A DNA stretch of 64,000 nt from Ramlibacter aurantiacus (lineage in GTDB: Bacteria > Pseudomonadota > Gammaproteobacteria > Burkholderiales > Burkholderiaceae_C), in assembly GCF_016722895.1 (NCBI RefSeq), contig NZ_JAEQNA010000001.1:1302001-1366000 (forward strand). The letters run 5' to 3'. Position numbers and translations under genes: made by a program. The notes under the pieces are model-generated. The model worked only from the letters and a program-made list of their open reading frames with translations. It searched no databases and had not been told where the DNA came from. How positions within the stretch are numbered: the stretch's first letter is position 1; every line of letters starts with the position of its first letter. Of the stretch, positions 1 to 8,925 are shown in pieces.

Positions 1-707
1 CCCGGATGGGCCCAGGCCGTTCGCAATCGGCTCCAGCTCAGGCCGATGCGCGGCACCCGGTGCAGCCGCCGCAGCACCGGCACCTGCACCGCCAGCTGCA
101 GCACGCCGCCCAGCATCACGCCGCCGGCCATGGCGTAGATCGGCTCGATGCCTCGCGCCTGCAGCCAGGGCGCCCCGAACCAGGCAGCGGCGATCATCGC
201 GAGATTGAGCAGCACCGGCGTGGCCGCGGGCGCGGCGAAGCGCCGCCAGGTGTTGAGGATGCCCGCCGACAAGGCCACCAGGGACATGAAGCCGATGTAG
301 GGGAACATCACCCGCGTCATCAGCACGGCCGCGTCCATGACCTCGGGCTCTTTCAGGAAGCCGCTGGCCGTGGCGAGCACCAGCAGCGGCGCCGCGGCCA
401 CCCCGACGACGCAGGCGGCCACCAGCACCCAGAACAGCACCGTGGCCACCTGGTCGATCAGCTCCTGGGTGGCCAGCTCGCCATCACGCTCCTTGGAATG
501 CGACAGGGCGGGCACGAAAGCCTGGCTGAACGCGCCTTCGGCGAACAGCCGGCGAAACAGGTTGGGAATGCGGAACGCGACGTTGAACGCGTCGGTCATC
601 GCGCTCGCCCCGAAGATGGTGGCCATGGCCAGGTCGCGCACCAGGCCGGTGATGCGGGATGCCAGCGTCAGCAGGGAGACGGTGGAGGCGGCTTTGAACA
701 GGGACAC
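1..707 (-). CDS. murJ: Lipid II flippase MurJ (N-terminal part, runs off the window)
   Basis: MurJ (MviN) flips the peptidoglycan precursor lipid II across the inner membrane. About 235 N-terminal residues are present; the 3' end lies beyond base 1. The chosen GTG start gives VSLFKAASTVSLLTLASRI, followed by GLVRD and the family-typical stretch DAFNVAFRIPNLFRRLFAEG and AFSQAFVPAL. Several hydrophobic membrane segments follow, for example around LFWVLVAACVVGVAAAPLLV. The gene is divergent from rpsT, a neighbourhood common in Comamonadaceae. The family is clear; only the exact start (GTG, no nearby ATG in frame) is uncertain. Confidence 0.9.
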   Translation of the reverse strand, partial: MSLFKAASTVSLLTLASRITGLVRDLAMATIFGASAMTDAFNVAFRIPNLFRRLFAEGAFSQAFVPALSHSKERDGELATQELIDQVATVLFWVLVAACVVGVAAAPLLVLATASGFLKEPEVMDAAVLMTRVMFPYIGFMSLVALSAGILNTWRRFAAPAATPVLLNLAMIAAAWFGAPWLQARGIEPIYAMAGGVMLGGVLQLAVQVPVLRRLHRVPRIGLSWSRLRTAWAHP

Positions 708-762
708 CGGCTGAGTTTAGCGGCGGGCCAACCCGGCGCCGGCTGCGGTCATGTGCGTGGAA

Positions 763-768
763 TACAAT
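763..768 (+). promoter_or_regulatory. Probable -10 element (TACAAT) of rpsT
   Basis: TACAAT matches the sigma-70 -10 consensus at five of six bases and lies 46 nt before the rpsT ATG in the murJ-rpsT divergent gap. No good -35 is visible at 17 bp spacing, so the assignment rests on the -10 and its position. Confidence 0.45.
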
Positions 769-813
769 CGCGGGCTTTGCTGGCAACATCCTCAGACACA
801 AAGGAACACATCC

Positions 814-1134
814 ATGGCATCCGCCAAGCCCAAGAAAAAGAACCCGCGCCTCGCGTCGGGCCGTAAACGCGTCCGCCAGGACACCAAGCTCAACGCCGCC
901 AACACCTCGCTGCGTTCACGCTACCGCACCGCGGTCAAGAACGTCGAGAAGGCCGTCGCCGCCGGCGACAAGACCCGCGCCACCGAACTCTTCGCCAAGG
1001 CCCAGTCGGTCATCGACACCATCGCCGACAAGCAGATCTTCCACAAGAACAAGGCAGCTCGCGACAAGAGCCGCCTGTCCGCCAAGGTCAAGGCCCTGAG
1101 CCTGGCCCAGCAGACGCAACAAGCCGCCGCCTGA
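814..1134 (+). CDS. rpsT: 30S ribosomal protein S20
   Basis: S20 binds 16S rRNA in the body of the small subunit early in assembly. The protein is 106 aa. It opens [19 protein letters not shown] and has the S20 pattern of a lysine-rich N-terminus, [17 protein letters not shown] and a C-terminal helix with [12 protein letters not shown]. An upstream in-frame ATG at 751 would add 21 non-family residues and overlap the promoter, so the start at 814 is preferred. It is slightly longer than typical S20 because of a glutamine/alanine-rich tail. It is monocistronic, followed by an intrinsic terminator. Confidence 0.96.
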   Translation: MASAKPKKKNPRLASGRKRVRQDTKLNAANTSLRSRYRTAVKNVEKAVAAGDKTRATELFAKAQSVIDTIADKQIFHKNKAARDKSRLSAKVKALSLAQQTQQAAA

Positions 1135-1210
1135 GGCCCACGCCTCCAGGCCCCGCCCGGGCCCTCGCCTCGCGAGAGCCTGCCGTTTGAAACGGGTGCG
1201 CTGACAGCAA

Positions 1211-1248
1211 GAAACGCAATAACCGCCTTCGGGCGGTTTTTGCGTTTC
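1211..1248 (+). terminator. Intrinsic terminator after rpsT
   Basis: The core hairpin is AACCGCC-TTC-GGGCGGTT followed directly by TTT. A longer outer stem pairs GAAACGCAA with TTGCGTTTC, so the whole structure is nearly palindromic. It lies between the convergent rpsT and DUF3579 genes and probably serves rpsT. Confidence 0.85.
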
Positions 1249-1324
1249 AGGGGTCAGGTCTAGGCGAACAGCCAACGCCCGCCTGCGTTCGCGCCGCAGG
1301 CGCCGTTCCCTGATCCCTGGCCCC

Positions 1325-1639
1325 CTACCCCCTTCTCTCGGGCACCAGGCACGCCTCCCCCACCTGCAGATCGTTGTCGCGGGCGAAGTTCATGACGAAG
1401 TCCCAGGCCATGGGTTCGTGCTCGCGCAACTGGCTGTTGACCACCACGCATTTGACGCCGCCGATGACGGTGGGCACGCACCAGGGGGAGTAGCTCAAGT
1501 GGCTGCCGGGGGAGGCGCCGCCTGGCCGGAAGGAACTCATCACCCCCGCCAGGCGCTCGGCCCAGTCGCTCGGCCGGAAGGTGCGGCCCTGGCTGGTGAT
1601 GCCCTGGATGCAGATCTCTTTGGGGGTGTTCGAATCCAT
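1325..1639 (-). CDS. DUF3579 family protein
   Basis: Small 104-aa protein opening MDSNTPKEICIQGITSQGR and containing FRPSDWAERL and HLSYSPWCVPTVIGG, the hallmarks of the DUF3579 family of beta-proteobacteria. Its molecular role is unknown. It lies divergently upstream of argD, an association that recurs in Comamonadaceae, so a link with arginine metabolism or its control is possible but unproven. The start at 1639 is preferred over longer in-frame options, which encode arginine-rich low-complexity residues across the divergent promoter region. Confidence 0.8.
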   Translation of the reverse strand: MDSNTPKEICIQGITSQGRTFRPSDWAERLAGVMSSFRPGGASPGSHLSYSPWCVPTVIGGVKCVVVNSQLREHEPMAWDFVMNFARDNDLQVGEACLVPERRG

Positions 1640-1707
1640 TGAAAACGCAGGAGAAAAGCCGCTGCAGTCAGCGCGAGCGCGTCGTGCTGCACTGCGCAAG
1701 TAGTCTA

Positions 1708-1719
1708 TCTTATATAAGA
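1708..1719. promoter_or_regulatory. Perfect 12-bp palindrome TCTTATATAAGA between DUF3579 and argD
   Basis: TCTTATATAAGA is exactly self-complementary and stands out as A/T-rich in a very GC-rich gap. It lies 69 nt upstream of the DUF3579 ATG and 128 nt upstream of the argD ATG, where a dimeric regulator could act on both divergent promoters. The binding protein cannot be named from this window. Confidence 0.5.
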
Positions 1720-1846
1720 GTTGGACCCGTCCCGGGCGGCGCGGCCCACAGCCCCGGATCATCCTCCAGCGTTGCAAAGACGTGTGCCTAAAATCAGGCC
1801 TCAACGGCTCACCGCGTTGAGCCGCTTTTCATTTCTGGAGGATCGA

Positions 1847-3040
1847 ATGGCACTCGCCCCGGCTGCGTCGCCGCACGTCATGAACACCTATGCCCGCCTG
1901 CCGCTGGCGTTCTCGCACGGCAAGGGGGTGCGCGTCTGGGACGTCGACGGCAAGGAGTACCTCGACGCGCTGGCCGGCATCGCCGTGAACACGCTGGGCC
2001 ACGGCCATCCCAAGCTGGTGGCGGCCCTGCAGGACCAGGTGGCCAAGCTGATCCACACCAGCAACTACTACCACGTGCCCGACCAGGAGCGGCTGGCGGC
2101 CAAGCTGTGCGAGCTGTCGGGGCTGAGCAAGGCCTTCTTCTGTTCCAGCGGGCTGGAGGCCAACGAGGCCGCGATCAAGCTGGCGCGCAAGTACGGGCAC
2201 GACAAGGGCATCGAGCGGCCGCAGATCGTGGTGTACGAAAAGGCCTTCCACGGCCGCAGCATCGCCACTCTCTCGGCCACCGGCAACCCCAAGGTGCAGA
2301 AGGGGTTCGAGCCGCTGGTCGAGGGCTTCATCCGCGTGCCGCTGAACGACATCGAGGCGCTGCGGCGCGCGACCGAAGGCAACCCCGAGGTGGTGGCCGT
2401 GTTCCTCGAGACCATCCAAGGTGAAGGCGGCGTGAACCCGATGCGTGCCGAGTACCTGCGCGAAGTGCGCCAGCTGTGCGACGAGCGCGACTGGCTGCTG
2501 ATGATCGACGAAGTGCAGTGCGGCATGGGCCGCACCGGCAAGTGGTTCGCGCACCAGTGGGCCGGCGTCGTGCCCGACGTGATGCCGCTGGCCAAGGGCC
2601 TGGGCTCGGGGGTGCCCATCGGCGCGGTGGTGGCGGGCCCCAAGGCGGCCGACGTGTTCCAGCCCGGCAACCACGGCACCACCTTCGGCGGCAACCCGCT
2701 GGCCATGCGCGCCGGGGTCGAGACCATCCGCATCATGGAAGAAGACGGGCTGCTGGCGAACGCGGCGCGGGTGGGCGATCAGCTGCGTGGCGCACTGGAG
2801 CGAGAGCTGTCCGGCCTGGACGGCGTCACCCAGATCCGCGGCCAGGGCCTCATGCTGGGCATCGAGCTGGCCCGTCCCTGCGGCGTCCTCACCGGCCGAG
2901 CCGCCGATGCGGGGCTTCTGATCAGCGTCACCGCCGACAACGTGGTCCGCCTGGTGCCCCCGCTGATCCTCACCACCGCCGAGGCCGACGAGATCGTCGC
3001 GCGGCTGGTTCCCCTCATCCGCGCCTTCCTGGCGGAATGA
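1847..3040 (+). CDS. argD: Acetylornithine aminotransferase
   Basis: PLP-dependent class-III aminotransferase (398 aa) converting N-acetylglutamate semialdehyde to N-acetylornithine in arginine synthesis, cytosolic. Visible features: the N-terminal YLDALAGIAVNTLGHGHP motif, CSSGLEANEAAIKLAR around residues 99-114, the cofactor-binding D221 in MIDEVQCGMGRTG, and the Schiff-base lysine K250 in LAKGLGSGVPIGA. The ATG at 1847 follows the ribosome binding site TGGAGGA; the longer frame upstream is not family sequence. It overlaps argF by an ATGA junction, so the two are translationally coupled. Confidence 0.95.
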   Translation: MALAPAASPHVMNTYARLPLAFSHGKGVRVWDVDGKEYLDALAGIAVNTLGHGHPKLVAALQDQVAKLIHTSNYYHVPDQERLAAKLCELSGLSKAFFCSSGLEANEAAIKLARKYGHDKGIERPQIVVYEKAFHGRSIATLSATGNPKVQKGFEPLVEGFIRVPLNDIEALRRATEGNPEVVAVFLETIQGEGGVNPMRAEYLREVRQLCDERDWLLMIDEVQCGMGRTGKWFAHQWAGVVPDVMPLAKGLGSGVPIGAVVAGPKAADVFQPGNHGTTFGGNPLAMRAGVETIRIMEEDGLLANAARVGDQLRGALERELSGLDGVTQIRGQGLMLGIELARPCGVLTGRAADAGLLISVTADNVVRLVPPLILTTAEADEIVARLVPLIRAFLAE

Positions 3041-3993
3041 CGATGCCCATCCAGCACTACCTGCAGTTCACCGACCTCACGGCCGACGAATACGCCTGGA
3101 TCTTCGCGCGCGCCGCGGCCATCAAGGCCAAGTTCAAGGCCTACGAGAAGTACCACCCGCTGGTCGACCGCACCCTGGCCATGATCTTCGAGAAGGCCTC
3201 GACCCGCACGCGCGTGAGCTTCGAGGCCGGCATGTACCAGCTGGGCGGCAGCGTCGTGCATCTGACCACCGGCGACACCCAGCTGGGCCGGGCCGAGCCC
3301 ATCGAGGACACCGCGCGCGTGATCAGCCGCATGGTCGACCTGGTGATGATCCGCACCTACGAGCAGGAAAAGATCGAGCGCTTCGCCGCCCATTCGCGCG
3401 TGCCCGTGATCAACGGCCTGACCAACGAGTTCCATCCCTGCCAGATCCTGGCCGACATCTTCACCTTCCTCGAGCATCGCGGCCAGGGCGAGGAGGGCCG
3501 GCCCGACCTGCAGCGCCTGGCCGGCAAGGTGGTGGCCTGGGTCGGTGACGGCAACAACATGGCCAACACCTGGCTGCAGGCCGCCGAGCTGCTGGGGTTC
3601 ACGGTGCACCTGAGCACGCCCAGCGGCTACGAGGTGGACCAGTCCGTGGCCGGCGTGCGCAGCAGCGCCAGCTACCGCGTCTTCAAGGACCCGCACGAGG
3701 CCTGCCGCGGCGCCGACCTGGTGACCACCGACGTCTGGACCAGCATGGGCTACGAGGCCGAGAACGAGGCGCGCCGCCAGGCCTTCGCCGACTGGTGCGT
3801 GGACACCGGGATGATGGCGCTGGCCAAGCCCGACGCGCTCTTCATGCACTGCCTGCCGGCCCACCGCGGCGAAGAGGTGCAGGCCGAGGTCATCGACGGT
3901 CCGCAGTCCGTCGTGTGGGACGAGGCCGAGAACCGCATGCACGTGCAGAAGGCCCTGATGGAGTACCTGCTGCTCGGCCGGGTCGACGGCTGA
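3037..3993 (+). CDS. argF: Ornithine carbamoyltransferase
   Basis: Catalyses carbamoyl phosphate + ornithine to citrulline in arginine synthesis. The 318-aa protein has the carbamoyl-phosphate motif STRTR at residues 55-59, HPCQ at about 133-136, the ornithine-binding region DVWTSMG and the catalytic HCLPAHRG at about 271-278, so it looks fully active. The first ATG overlaps the argD stop (ATGA). A second ATG two codons downstream (3043) is an equally plausible start. It is followed after 21 nt by an unrelated TonB-dependent receptor. Confidence 0.95.
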   Translation: MTMPIQHYLQFTDLTADEYAWIFARAAAIKAKFKAYEKYHPLVDRTLAMIFEKASTRTRVSFEAGMYQLGGSVVHLTTGDTQLGRAEPIEDTARVISRMVDLVMIRTYEQEKIERFAAHSRVPVINGLTNEFHPCQILADIFTFLEHRGQGEEGRPDLQRLAGKVVAWVGDGNNMANTWLQAAELLGFTVHLSTPSGYEVDQSVAGVRSSASYRVFKDPHEACRGADLVTTDVWTSMGYEAENEARRQAFADWCVDTGMMALAKPDALFMHCLPAHRGEEVQAEVIDGPQSVVWDEAENRMHVQKALMEYLLLGRVDG

Positions 3994-4014
3994 CAGCCCC
4001 CCGTCGCGCGGACG

Positions 4015-6144
4015 ATGTCGTTCCCCCGCGCCCGCCTGCTCGGCGTCGCCCTGTGCGCCGGCCCCGCCCTGGCCCAGCAGGCGACCCCGCCCGAAGCGCC
4101 CACGCTGCGCGCCGTCACCGTCACGGCGCAACCCGGTGTCGCACAGTCGGCCTTCGACACGCCGGCCTCGGTGGACGTGGTCGAGGGCGGCGTCCTGCGA
4201 AGCGGCCAATGGGGGGTCAACCTGTCCGAGGGCCTGGCGCGCGTGCCCGGGCTGGTGGTGCAGAACCGCCAGAACTTCGCCCAGGACCTGCAGATCTCCT
4301 CGCGCGGCTTCGGCGCGCGTTCCACCTTCGGCGTGCGCGGCATCCGGCTGTATGCCGACGGCATCCCCGCCGCCAGTCCCGACGGCCAGGGCCAGGTGTC
4401 GCACTTCGACCTGGCATCGGCCCAGCGCGTCGAGGTGCTGCGGGGACCGTTCTCGGTCCTGTACGGCAACGCCTCCGGTGGCGTCATCAGCATCGTCACC
4501 GCCGACGGCGGGCCCGACACCGAGATGGAAGCGTCGGCCGCGATCGGCTCGAACGACACGCGGCGTGCCAGCACGCAGGCCTCCGGCCAGACGGGCCGCC
4601 TGCGCTGGCGTGTCAGCGGCACCCGGCTGGACACCGACGGCTGGCGCGGCCACAGCGCCGCCCGGCGGGACAACCTCAATGCCAAGCTGCGCTGGCAGGC
4701 GAGCGACGACACCGAGCTCACCCTGGTGCTCAACGAGCTCTCGCTGCCGCGCGCGCTCGACCCACTGGGCCTGCGCCGCGCCGAGTGGGAAGCCGACCCG
4801 CGCCAGGCCAGCCCCGACGCGCTGCGCTTCGACACCCGCAAGACGGTGGACCAGCTGCAGGTCGGCGCCCTGCTGGCCCACCGGCTGGACGCGGACCACC
4901 GCCTCCAGCTGACGGTGTATGGCGGCCAGCGCGACACCCTGCAGTTCCAGTCCATCCCGCCATCGGTCCAGGCCGCCCCCTCCCAACCCGGCGGAGTCAT
5001 CGACCTGACCCGCGCCTACCGGGGGCTGGACCTGCGCTGGATCCGCCAGGGCCGCAGCGCGGCGGGGCCCTTCACGCTGACCGGCGGGCTGGCGGTGGAA
5101 GGCACGCGCGACCACCGCCGCGGCTGGGAGAACTTCGTCGGCGATCAGCTCGGCGTGCAAGGCGGCCTGCGCCGCGACGAGATCAACCGCGCCTGGAGCG
5201 TCGCCCCCTATGTGCAGGGACAGTGGGTGCTGGGCGAGCGCTGGAGCGCGCTGGCCGGCCTGCGCCAGACCTGGGTCCGCCTCGAGTCGGAGGACCGCTA
5301 CATCCGGCCCGGCAATGCCGACGACAGCGGCCGCGTGCGTTATGCCGCGCTCACCCCGGCCGCCGGCCTGGTGTTCCATGCCACCGAGGGCCTGAACCTC
5401 TACGCGGCCTGGGGCCGCGGCTTCGAGACCCCCACCTTGAACGAGCTGGCCTACCGCGCCGACGGCTCGGCCGGCCTCAACGACCGGCTGGAGCCGGCGC
5501 TCAGCCGGCAATGGGAGCTGGGCCTCAAGGCCGGCCGCGAGGCCGACTGGAGCCTGTCGGCCGCCCTGTTCCAGGCCCGCACGCGCGACGAGCTGGTGGT
5601 ACTGGCCAATGCCGGCGGCCGCGCCAGCTTCCAGAACGCGCCGGGCACGCGCCGGCGTGGCGTCGAACTCGCCGGCCACGCCCGCTGGGCGTCATGGTCG
5701 GGCCTGGTCTCGGCGACTTGGCTGGACGCCACCTACACGCAGGACTTCCTCACCTGCGGCGCGCCGCCCTGCCGCGCGCCCACCCTGCCGGTGGCGGCCG
5801 GCAGCCGCATGCCCGGCATCCCCCGCACCAGCCTGTACGGCGAGCTCGCCTGGGCGCAGCGGCCCTGGGGGCTGCACACCGCCGTGGAACTGCGCCGGGT
5901 CGGCGAGGTGCCGGTCGACGACCGCAACACCGACGCCGCGCCGGCCTACACCGTGCTGGGCTGGCGCGCAGGCCTGGAGCAGGTCCGCGGACCCTGGCGC
6001 CTGCAGCAGTTCGTCCGCATCGACAACCTGGCCGACCGGCGCTTCGTTGGTTCGGTGATCGTGAACGAGGGCAACCGGCGCTTTTTCGAGCCGGCGCCGG
6101 GGCGCCAGTGGATGCTGGGCCTGCAAGCCAGCTACCGCTTCTGA
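4015..6144 (+). CDS. TonB-dependent outer-membrane receptor
   Basis: 709-aa outer-membrane active transporter. It has a signal peptide ending near ALCAGPALAQQ, a TonB-box-like stretch LRAVTVTAQ, a plug domain (DTPASVDVVEGGVL, SSRGFGARSTFGVRGIRLYADGIP, VEVLRGPFSVLYGNASGGVI) and a long beta-barrel ending in the aromatic residue of LGLQASYRF, as expected for barrel insertion. The plug resembles siderophore or metal-complex receptors (FecA/PupA-like) but lacks an obvious N-terminal signalling domain. The substrate cannot be read from sequence. It follows argF closely with no terminator between. Confidence 0.9.
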   Translation: MSFPRARLLGVALCAGPALAQQATPPEAPTLRAVTVTAQPGVAQSAFDTPASVDVVEGGVLRSGQWGVNLSEGLARVPGLVVQNRQNFAQDLQISSRGFGARSTFGVRGIRLYADGIPAASPDGQGQVSHFDLASAQRVEVLRGPFSVLYGNASGGVISIVTADGGPDTEMEASAAIGSNDTRRASTQASGQTGRLRWRVSGTRLDTDGWRGHSAARRDNLNAKLRWQASDDTELTLVLNELSLPRALDPLGLRRAEWEADPRQASPDALRFDTRKTVDQLQVGALLAHRLDADHRLQLTVYGGQRDTLQFQSIPPSVQAAPSQPGGVIDLTRAYRGLDLRWIRQGRSAAGPFTLTGGLAVEGTRDHRRGWENFVGDQLGVQGGLRRDEINRAWSVAPYVQGQWVLGERWSALAGLRQTWVRLESEDRYIRPGNADDSGRVRYAALTPAAGLVFHATEGLNLYAAWGRGFETPTLNELAYRADGSAGLNDRLEPALSRQWELGLKAGREADWSLSAALFQARTRDELVVLANAGGRASFQNAPGTRRRGVELAGHARWASWSGLVSATWLDATYTQDFLTCGAPPCRAPTLPVAAGSRMPGIPRTSLYGELAWAQRPWGLHTAVELRRVGEVPVDDRNTDAAPAYTVLGWRAGLEQVRGPWRLQQFVRIDNLADRRFVGSVIVNEGNRRFFEPAPGRQWMLGLQASYRF

Positions 6145-6150
6145 CTCCAC

Positions 6151-6480
6151 ATGAGCAACACCGCCCATCCCTGCCTGAGCTGCGGCGCCTGCTGCGCCAG
6201 CCTGCGCGTCGACTTCTCCGCCTGGGAGACCGAGGACCGCGGGGGCTCCGTGCCCTGCGGACTGGTGGTGCCGATCACCGACGAGCTGTGCCGGCTGCGG
6301 GGCACCGACCACAGCCCGCCACGCTGCGCCGCCCTCACCGGCACCGTGGGCCAGCGGGTGGCCTGCGGCATCTACGAGTGGCGCCCCTCGCCGTGCCGGG
6401 AGTTCGAGGCCGGCAGCGATGCCTGCGACCGGGCCCGGATGCGGCTGGCCCTCCTGCCGCTGCAGACCCTGGCCGGCTAG
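6151..6480 (+). CDS. YkgJ family cysteine-cluster protein
   Basis: 109-aa protein with the N-terminal metal-binding motif CLSCGACC and further cysteines in VPCGLV, PPRCAAL, VACGIYEWRPSPCREF, the YkgJ/CxxCxxCC pattern. The family probably binds zinc or an iron-sulfur cluster; its function is not established. It starts 6 nt after the TonB receptor stop and is probably co-transcribed, hinting at a metal-related role. Its stop overlaps the stop of the convergent aldehyde dehydrogenase: the palindrome CTAG supplies both stop codons. Confidence 0.85.
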   Translation: MSNTAHPCLSCGACCASLRVDFSAWETEDRGGSVPCGLVVPITDELCRLRGTDHSPPRCAALTGTVGQRVACGIYEWRPSPCREFEAGSDACDRARMRLALLPLQTLAG

Positions 6481-7898
6481 TCGCGCCAGCCCAGGAGCGC
6501 CTTGACCTCGAGGTATTCCTCGAAGCCAAAGACGCCGAACTCCCGCCCGTTGCCCGACTGCTTGTACCCGCCGAAAGGAAGGCTGCGGTCGAAGGGTGCG
6601 CCATTGAAATACACCCTTCCCGCCCGGATGCGCCTGGCGACGGCACGGGCGCGCTGGGGATCCCCGGACTGGACGAAGCCCGCCAGGCCGAACGGCGTGT
6701 CGTTGGCGATCGCGATGGCCTCCTCGTCGGTGTCATAGCTGATGATGGACAGCACCGGGCCGAAGATCTCCTCCCGGGCAATCCGCATCTGCGGCGTCAC
6801 GTCGCCGAACACCGTCGGCTGCACGTAATAACCCGGCTCCTGCCTCGGTCGCCCCATGCCGCCCGCCACCAGGGTGGCCCCCTCGTCGATGCCCGACTGG
6901 ATCAGGGCCTGCACCTTGTCGAACTGGGACTGGCTGACGAGCGGGCCCATGGTGGTCCCGGGGTCCAGCGGGTCGCCCAGGCGAACGGCTTGCACCGCCT
7001 CACGCGCCGCGTCGAACGCCGCCTGCCGATGTGCGCGGGGGATCAACATGCGGGTGGGCGACTGGCAGTTCTGGCCTGCGTTGGTGTAGCAGGCGTGCAC
7101 GCCCTCGATCACGGCTTTGCGGATGTCCGCGTCATCCAGGATGAGATTGGCGGACTTGCCTCCCAGCTCCTGCGCCACCCGCTTGACCGTGTCGGCGGCC
7201 AGCTTGGCCACCCGGATGCCGGCGCCGGTGGAACCGGTGAATGACACCAGGTCGATCTCGGGATGGGAGGCGATCGCCTCGCCGACGGTCGGCCCGTCTC
7301 CGTTCACGAGGTTGAACACGCCCGGCGGCAGCCCGGCTTCGTGAACGATCTCGGCGAAAAGCATCGAACTCAGCGGCGCGACCTCGCTCGGCTTGAGCAC
7401 CACGGTGCAGCCTGTGGCCAAGGCCGGGGCCACCTTGGAGGCCACCTGATTCAGCGGCCAGTTCCACGGGGTGATCAGGCCGCACACCCCGATGGGTTCG
7501 CGCCGCACGATGCCCGGCCCCATGCGCTGCTCGAACGGGTAGTCCGCCAGCACCCGGGCGGCCTCCTCCAGGTGGAACAGCGCCACCGTCGCCTGGCGCT
7601 CGGTGGAAAAGGTGATCGGCGAGCCCATCTCGAGCGTCATCAGGCGCGCGAGCTCCGGCAGGCGCGCGCGAAAGCCGTCGATGATCCTGTGCAGGTAGGC
7701 CAGCCGCTCCTGGCGGCTGGTCTCGGAGTAGGTTGCGAATGCCCGTCGCGCCGCCCGCGCGGCCCGGTCGACATCGGCAGCCGAACCCAGGCTGATGCGA
7801 GCGAAGATTTCTTCCGTGGCCGGATTGAGCACGCCCAGGGTGGCTGGCGCGGCCGGCTCCACCCACCCGCCATCGATGTAGAACTTCAGCTTGTCCAT
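6477..7898 (-). CDS. NAD(P)-dependent aldehyde dehydrogenase
   Basis: 473-aa ALDH-superfamily enzyme that oxidises an aldehyde to the acid. It shows TPWNWPLNQVASKVAPAL, the cofactor motif FTGSTGAG, the general-base glutamate in QELGGKSANL and the catalytic cysteine in NAGQNCQSPTR, so it should be active. The start MDKLKFYIDGGWV at 7898 fits the family; the upstream frame is extra. It lies 17 nt downstream of the Bug solute-binding protein gene and is likely in its operon, which suggests it handles an intermediate of the imported compound. Confidence 0.9.
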   Translation of the reverse strand: MDKLKFYIDGGWVEPAAPATLGVLNPATEEIFARISLGSAADVDRAARAARRAFATYSETSRQERLAYLHRIIDGFRARLPELARLMTLEMGSPITFSTERQATVALFHLEEAARVLADYPFEQRMGPGIVRREPIGVCGLITPWNWPLNQVASKVAPALATGCTVVLKPSEVAPLSSMLFAEIVHEAGLPPGVFNLVNGDGPTVGEAIASHPEIDLVSFTGSTGAGIRVAKLAADTVKRVAQELGGKSANLILDDADIRKAVIEGVHACYTNAGQNCQSPTRMLIPRAHRQAAFDAAREAVQAVRLGDPLDPGTTMGPLVSQSQFDKVQALIQSGIDEGATLVAGGMGRPRQEPGYYVQPTVFGDVTPQMRIAREEIFGPVLSIISYDTDEEAIAIANDTPFGLAGFVQSGDPQRARAVARRIRAGRVYFNGAPFDRSLPFGGYKQSGNGREFGVFGFEEYLEVKALLGWRD

Positions 7899-7915
7899 GG
7901 CGCGTTCCGAGGACC

Positions 7916-8896
7916 TCACTGCACCGAGATCTTGGCCGACTCCACCACCTGCTTCCACCGATCGGACTCGGCGGACATCTTCTCGCGCAGCTGGACCGGC
8001 GTGGCGGCCAGAGGCACCAGGCCCAGAGAAGCCAGCTTGGCCTTGCCTTCGGCCGAGCTCGTGTAGCGGTTGATCTCCTGGTTCAGCGTCTCGACGACGG
8101 CCGGCGGCATCCCGGCGGGGCCGACCAGCGCATTCCAGACGGTGGCTTCCAGCGGGATGCCCTGCTCGGCGGCCGTGGGCACGTTGGGCAGCCCCGGAAA
8201 CCGCGTCCTGGAGGTGACGGCCAGCCCCTTGAGCTTGCCCGCCTGGATGTTGGGCGCCAGGGAGGTGACGGGTGCGGCCACCGCATCCACCGAGCCGCTC
8301 ATGGCGTCGGTCATCGCCGGCGAATCGCCCTTGTAGGGGATGGACTGGAGCTTGGCCCCGGTGTTCATGCGCAAATACTCGGCCGCCAAATGTCCGATGG
8401 TGCCGTTGCCGGGGTTCGCGATGGTCACGTCACTCGATGCGGCCTTGCTCATGGAGACGAATTCCGCCAGGTTGCCGGCCTTGACCTGCGGGTTGACCGC
8501 GATGACCAGTGGAATCTCGCCGATCAGGGCAATGGGCGACAGGTCCTTCTCGGGATCGAAAGGCATGCGCTTGTAAAGCCACTTGTTGTTCGCCAACGGA
8601 CCCGAAGTCGCCACTGCCAGGGTGTAGCCGTCCGGCGCCGACTTGGCCACATGGTCGACGCCGATATTGCCGCCCGCGCCGACCCGGTTCTCCACGATGA
8701 ACTGCTGCCCGAACCGAGAGCTCAGGTGCTGCGCCAGCTGCCGCGCCACCAGGTCCGAGCTGCCGCCCGGCGCGAAGATGGCGATGATGCGAACCGGCTT
8801 GCTGGGCCACTTGTCCTGCGCGTGGACGGGGGCCTGCAGGGCCATCAGCAGCCCGGCCGCGGTGGCCAGGGCGCGAACGAAAGTCATTGTCTTCAT
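7916..8896 (-). CDS. Bug-family periplasmic solute-binding protein (tripartite tricarboxylate transporter type)
   Basis: 326-aa periplasmic binding protein of the TctC/Bug family. It has a signal peptide (MKTMTFVRALATAAGLLMA ending in VHAQ), then KPVRIIAIFAPGGSSDLVARQLA, the family's ligand-loop region FIVENRVGAGGNIG, and SIPYKGDSPAMTDAMSGSVD. Bug proteins bind mainly carboxylates or aromatic acids. No TctA/TctB membrane partners are in the window, as is usual for these expanded families. It is the first gene of a minus-strand unit with the aldehyde dehydrogenase; its upstream gap holds a TTCCGC-N3-GCGGAA operator and another inverted repeat. Confidence 0.9.
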   Translation of the reverse strand: MKTMTFVRALATAAGLLMALQAPVHAQDKWPSKPVRIIAIFAPGGSSDLVARQLAQHLSSRFGQQFIVENRVGAGGNIGVDHVAKSAPDGYTLAVATSGPLANNKWLYKRMPFDPEKDLSPIALIGEIPLVIAVNPQVKAGNLAEFVSMSKAASSDVTIANPGNGTIGHLAAEYLRMNTGAKLQSIPYKGDSPAMTDAMSGSVDAVAAPVTSLAPNIQAGKLKGLAVTSRTRFPGLPNVPTAAEQGIPLEATVWNALVGPAGMPPAVVETLNQEINRYTSSAEGKAKLASLGLVPLAATPVQLREKMSAESDRWKQVVESAKISVQ

Positions 8897-8925
8897 CGGG
8901 TGTCTCCGGTTTGGGTCGGCACAGT

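Noticed and set aside
2779-5679. 966-codon open frame on the minus strand opposite argF and the TonB receptor
   Set aside because: Mirror frame caused by high GC codon bias; sequence is Ala/Gly/Arg/Val-rich with no recognisable domain, and the plus-strand genes have clear family motifs.
3795-7244. 1149-codon plus-strand frame through the TonB receptor and beyond
   Set aside because: Arginine/proline-rich shadow of the real receptor frame, crossing into the antisense of the aldehyde dehydrogenase.
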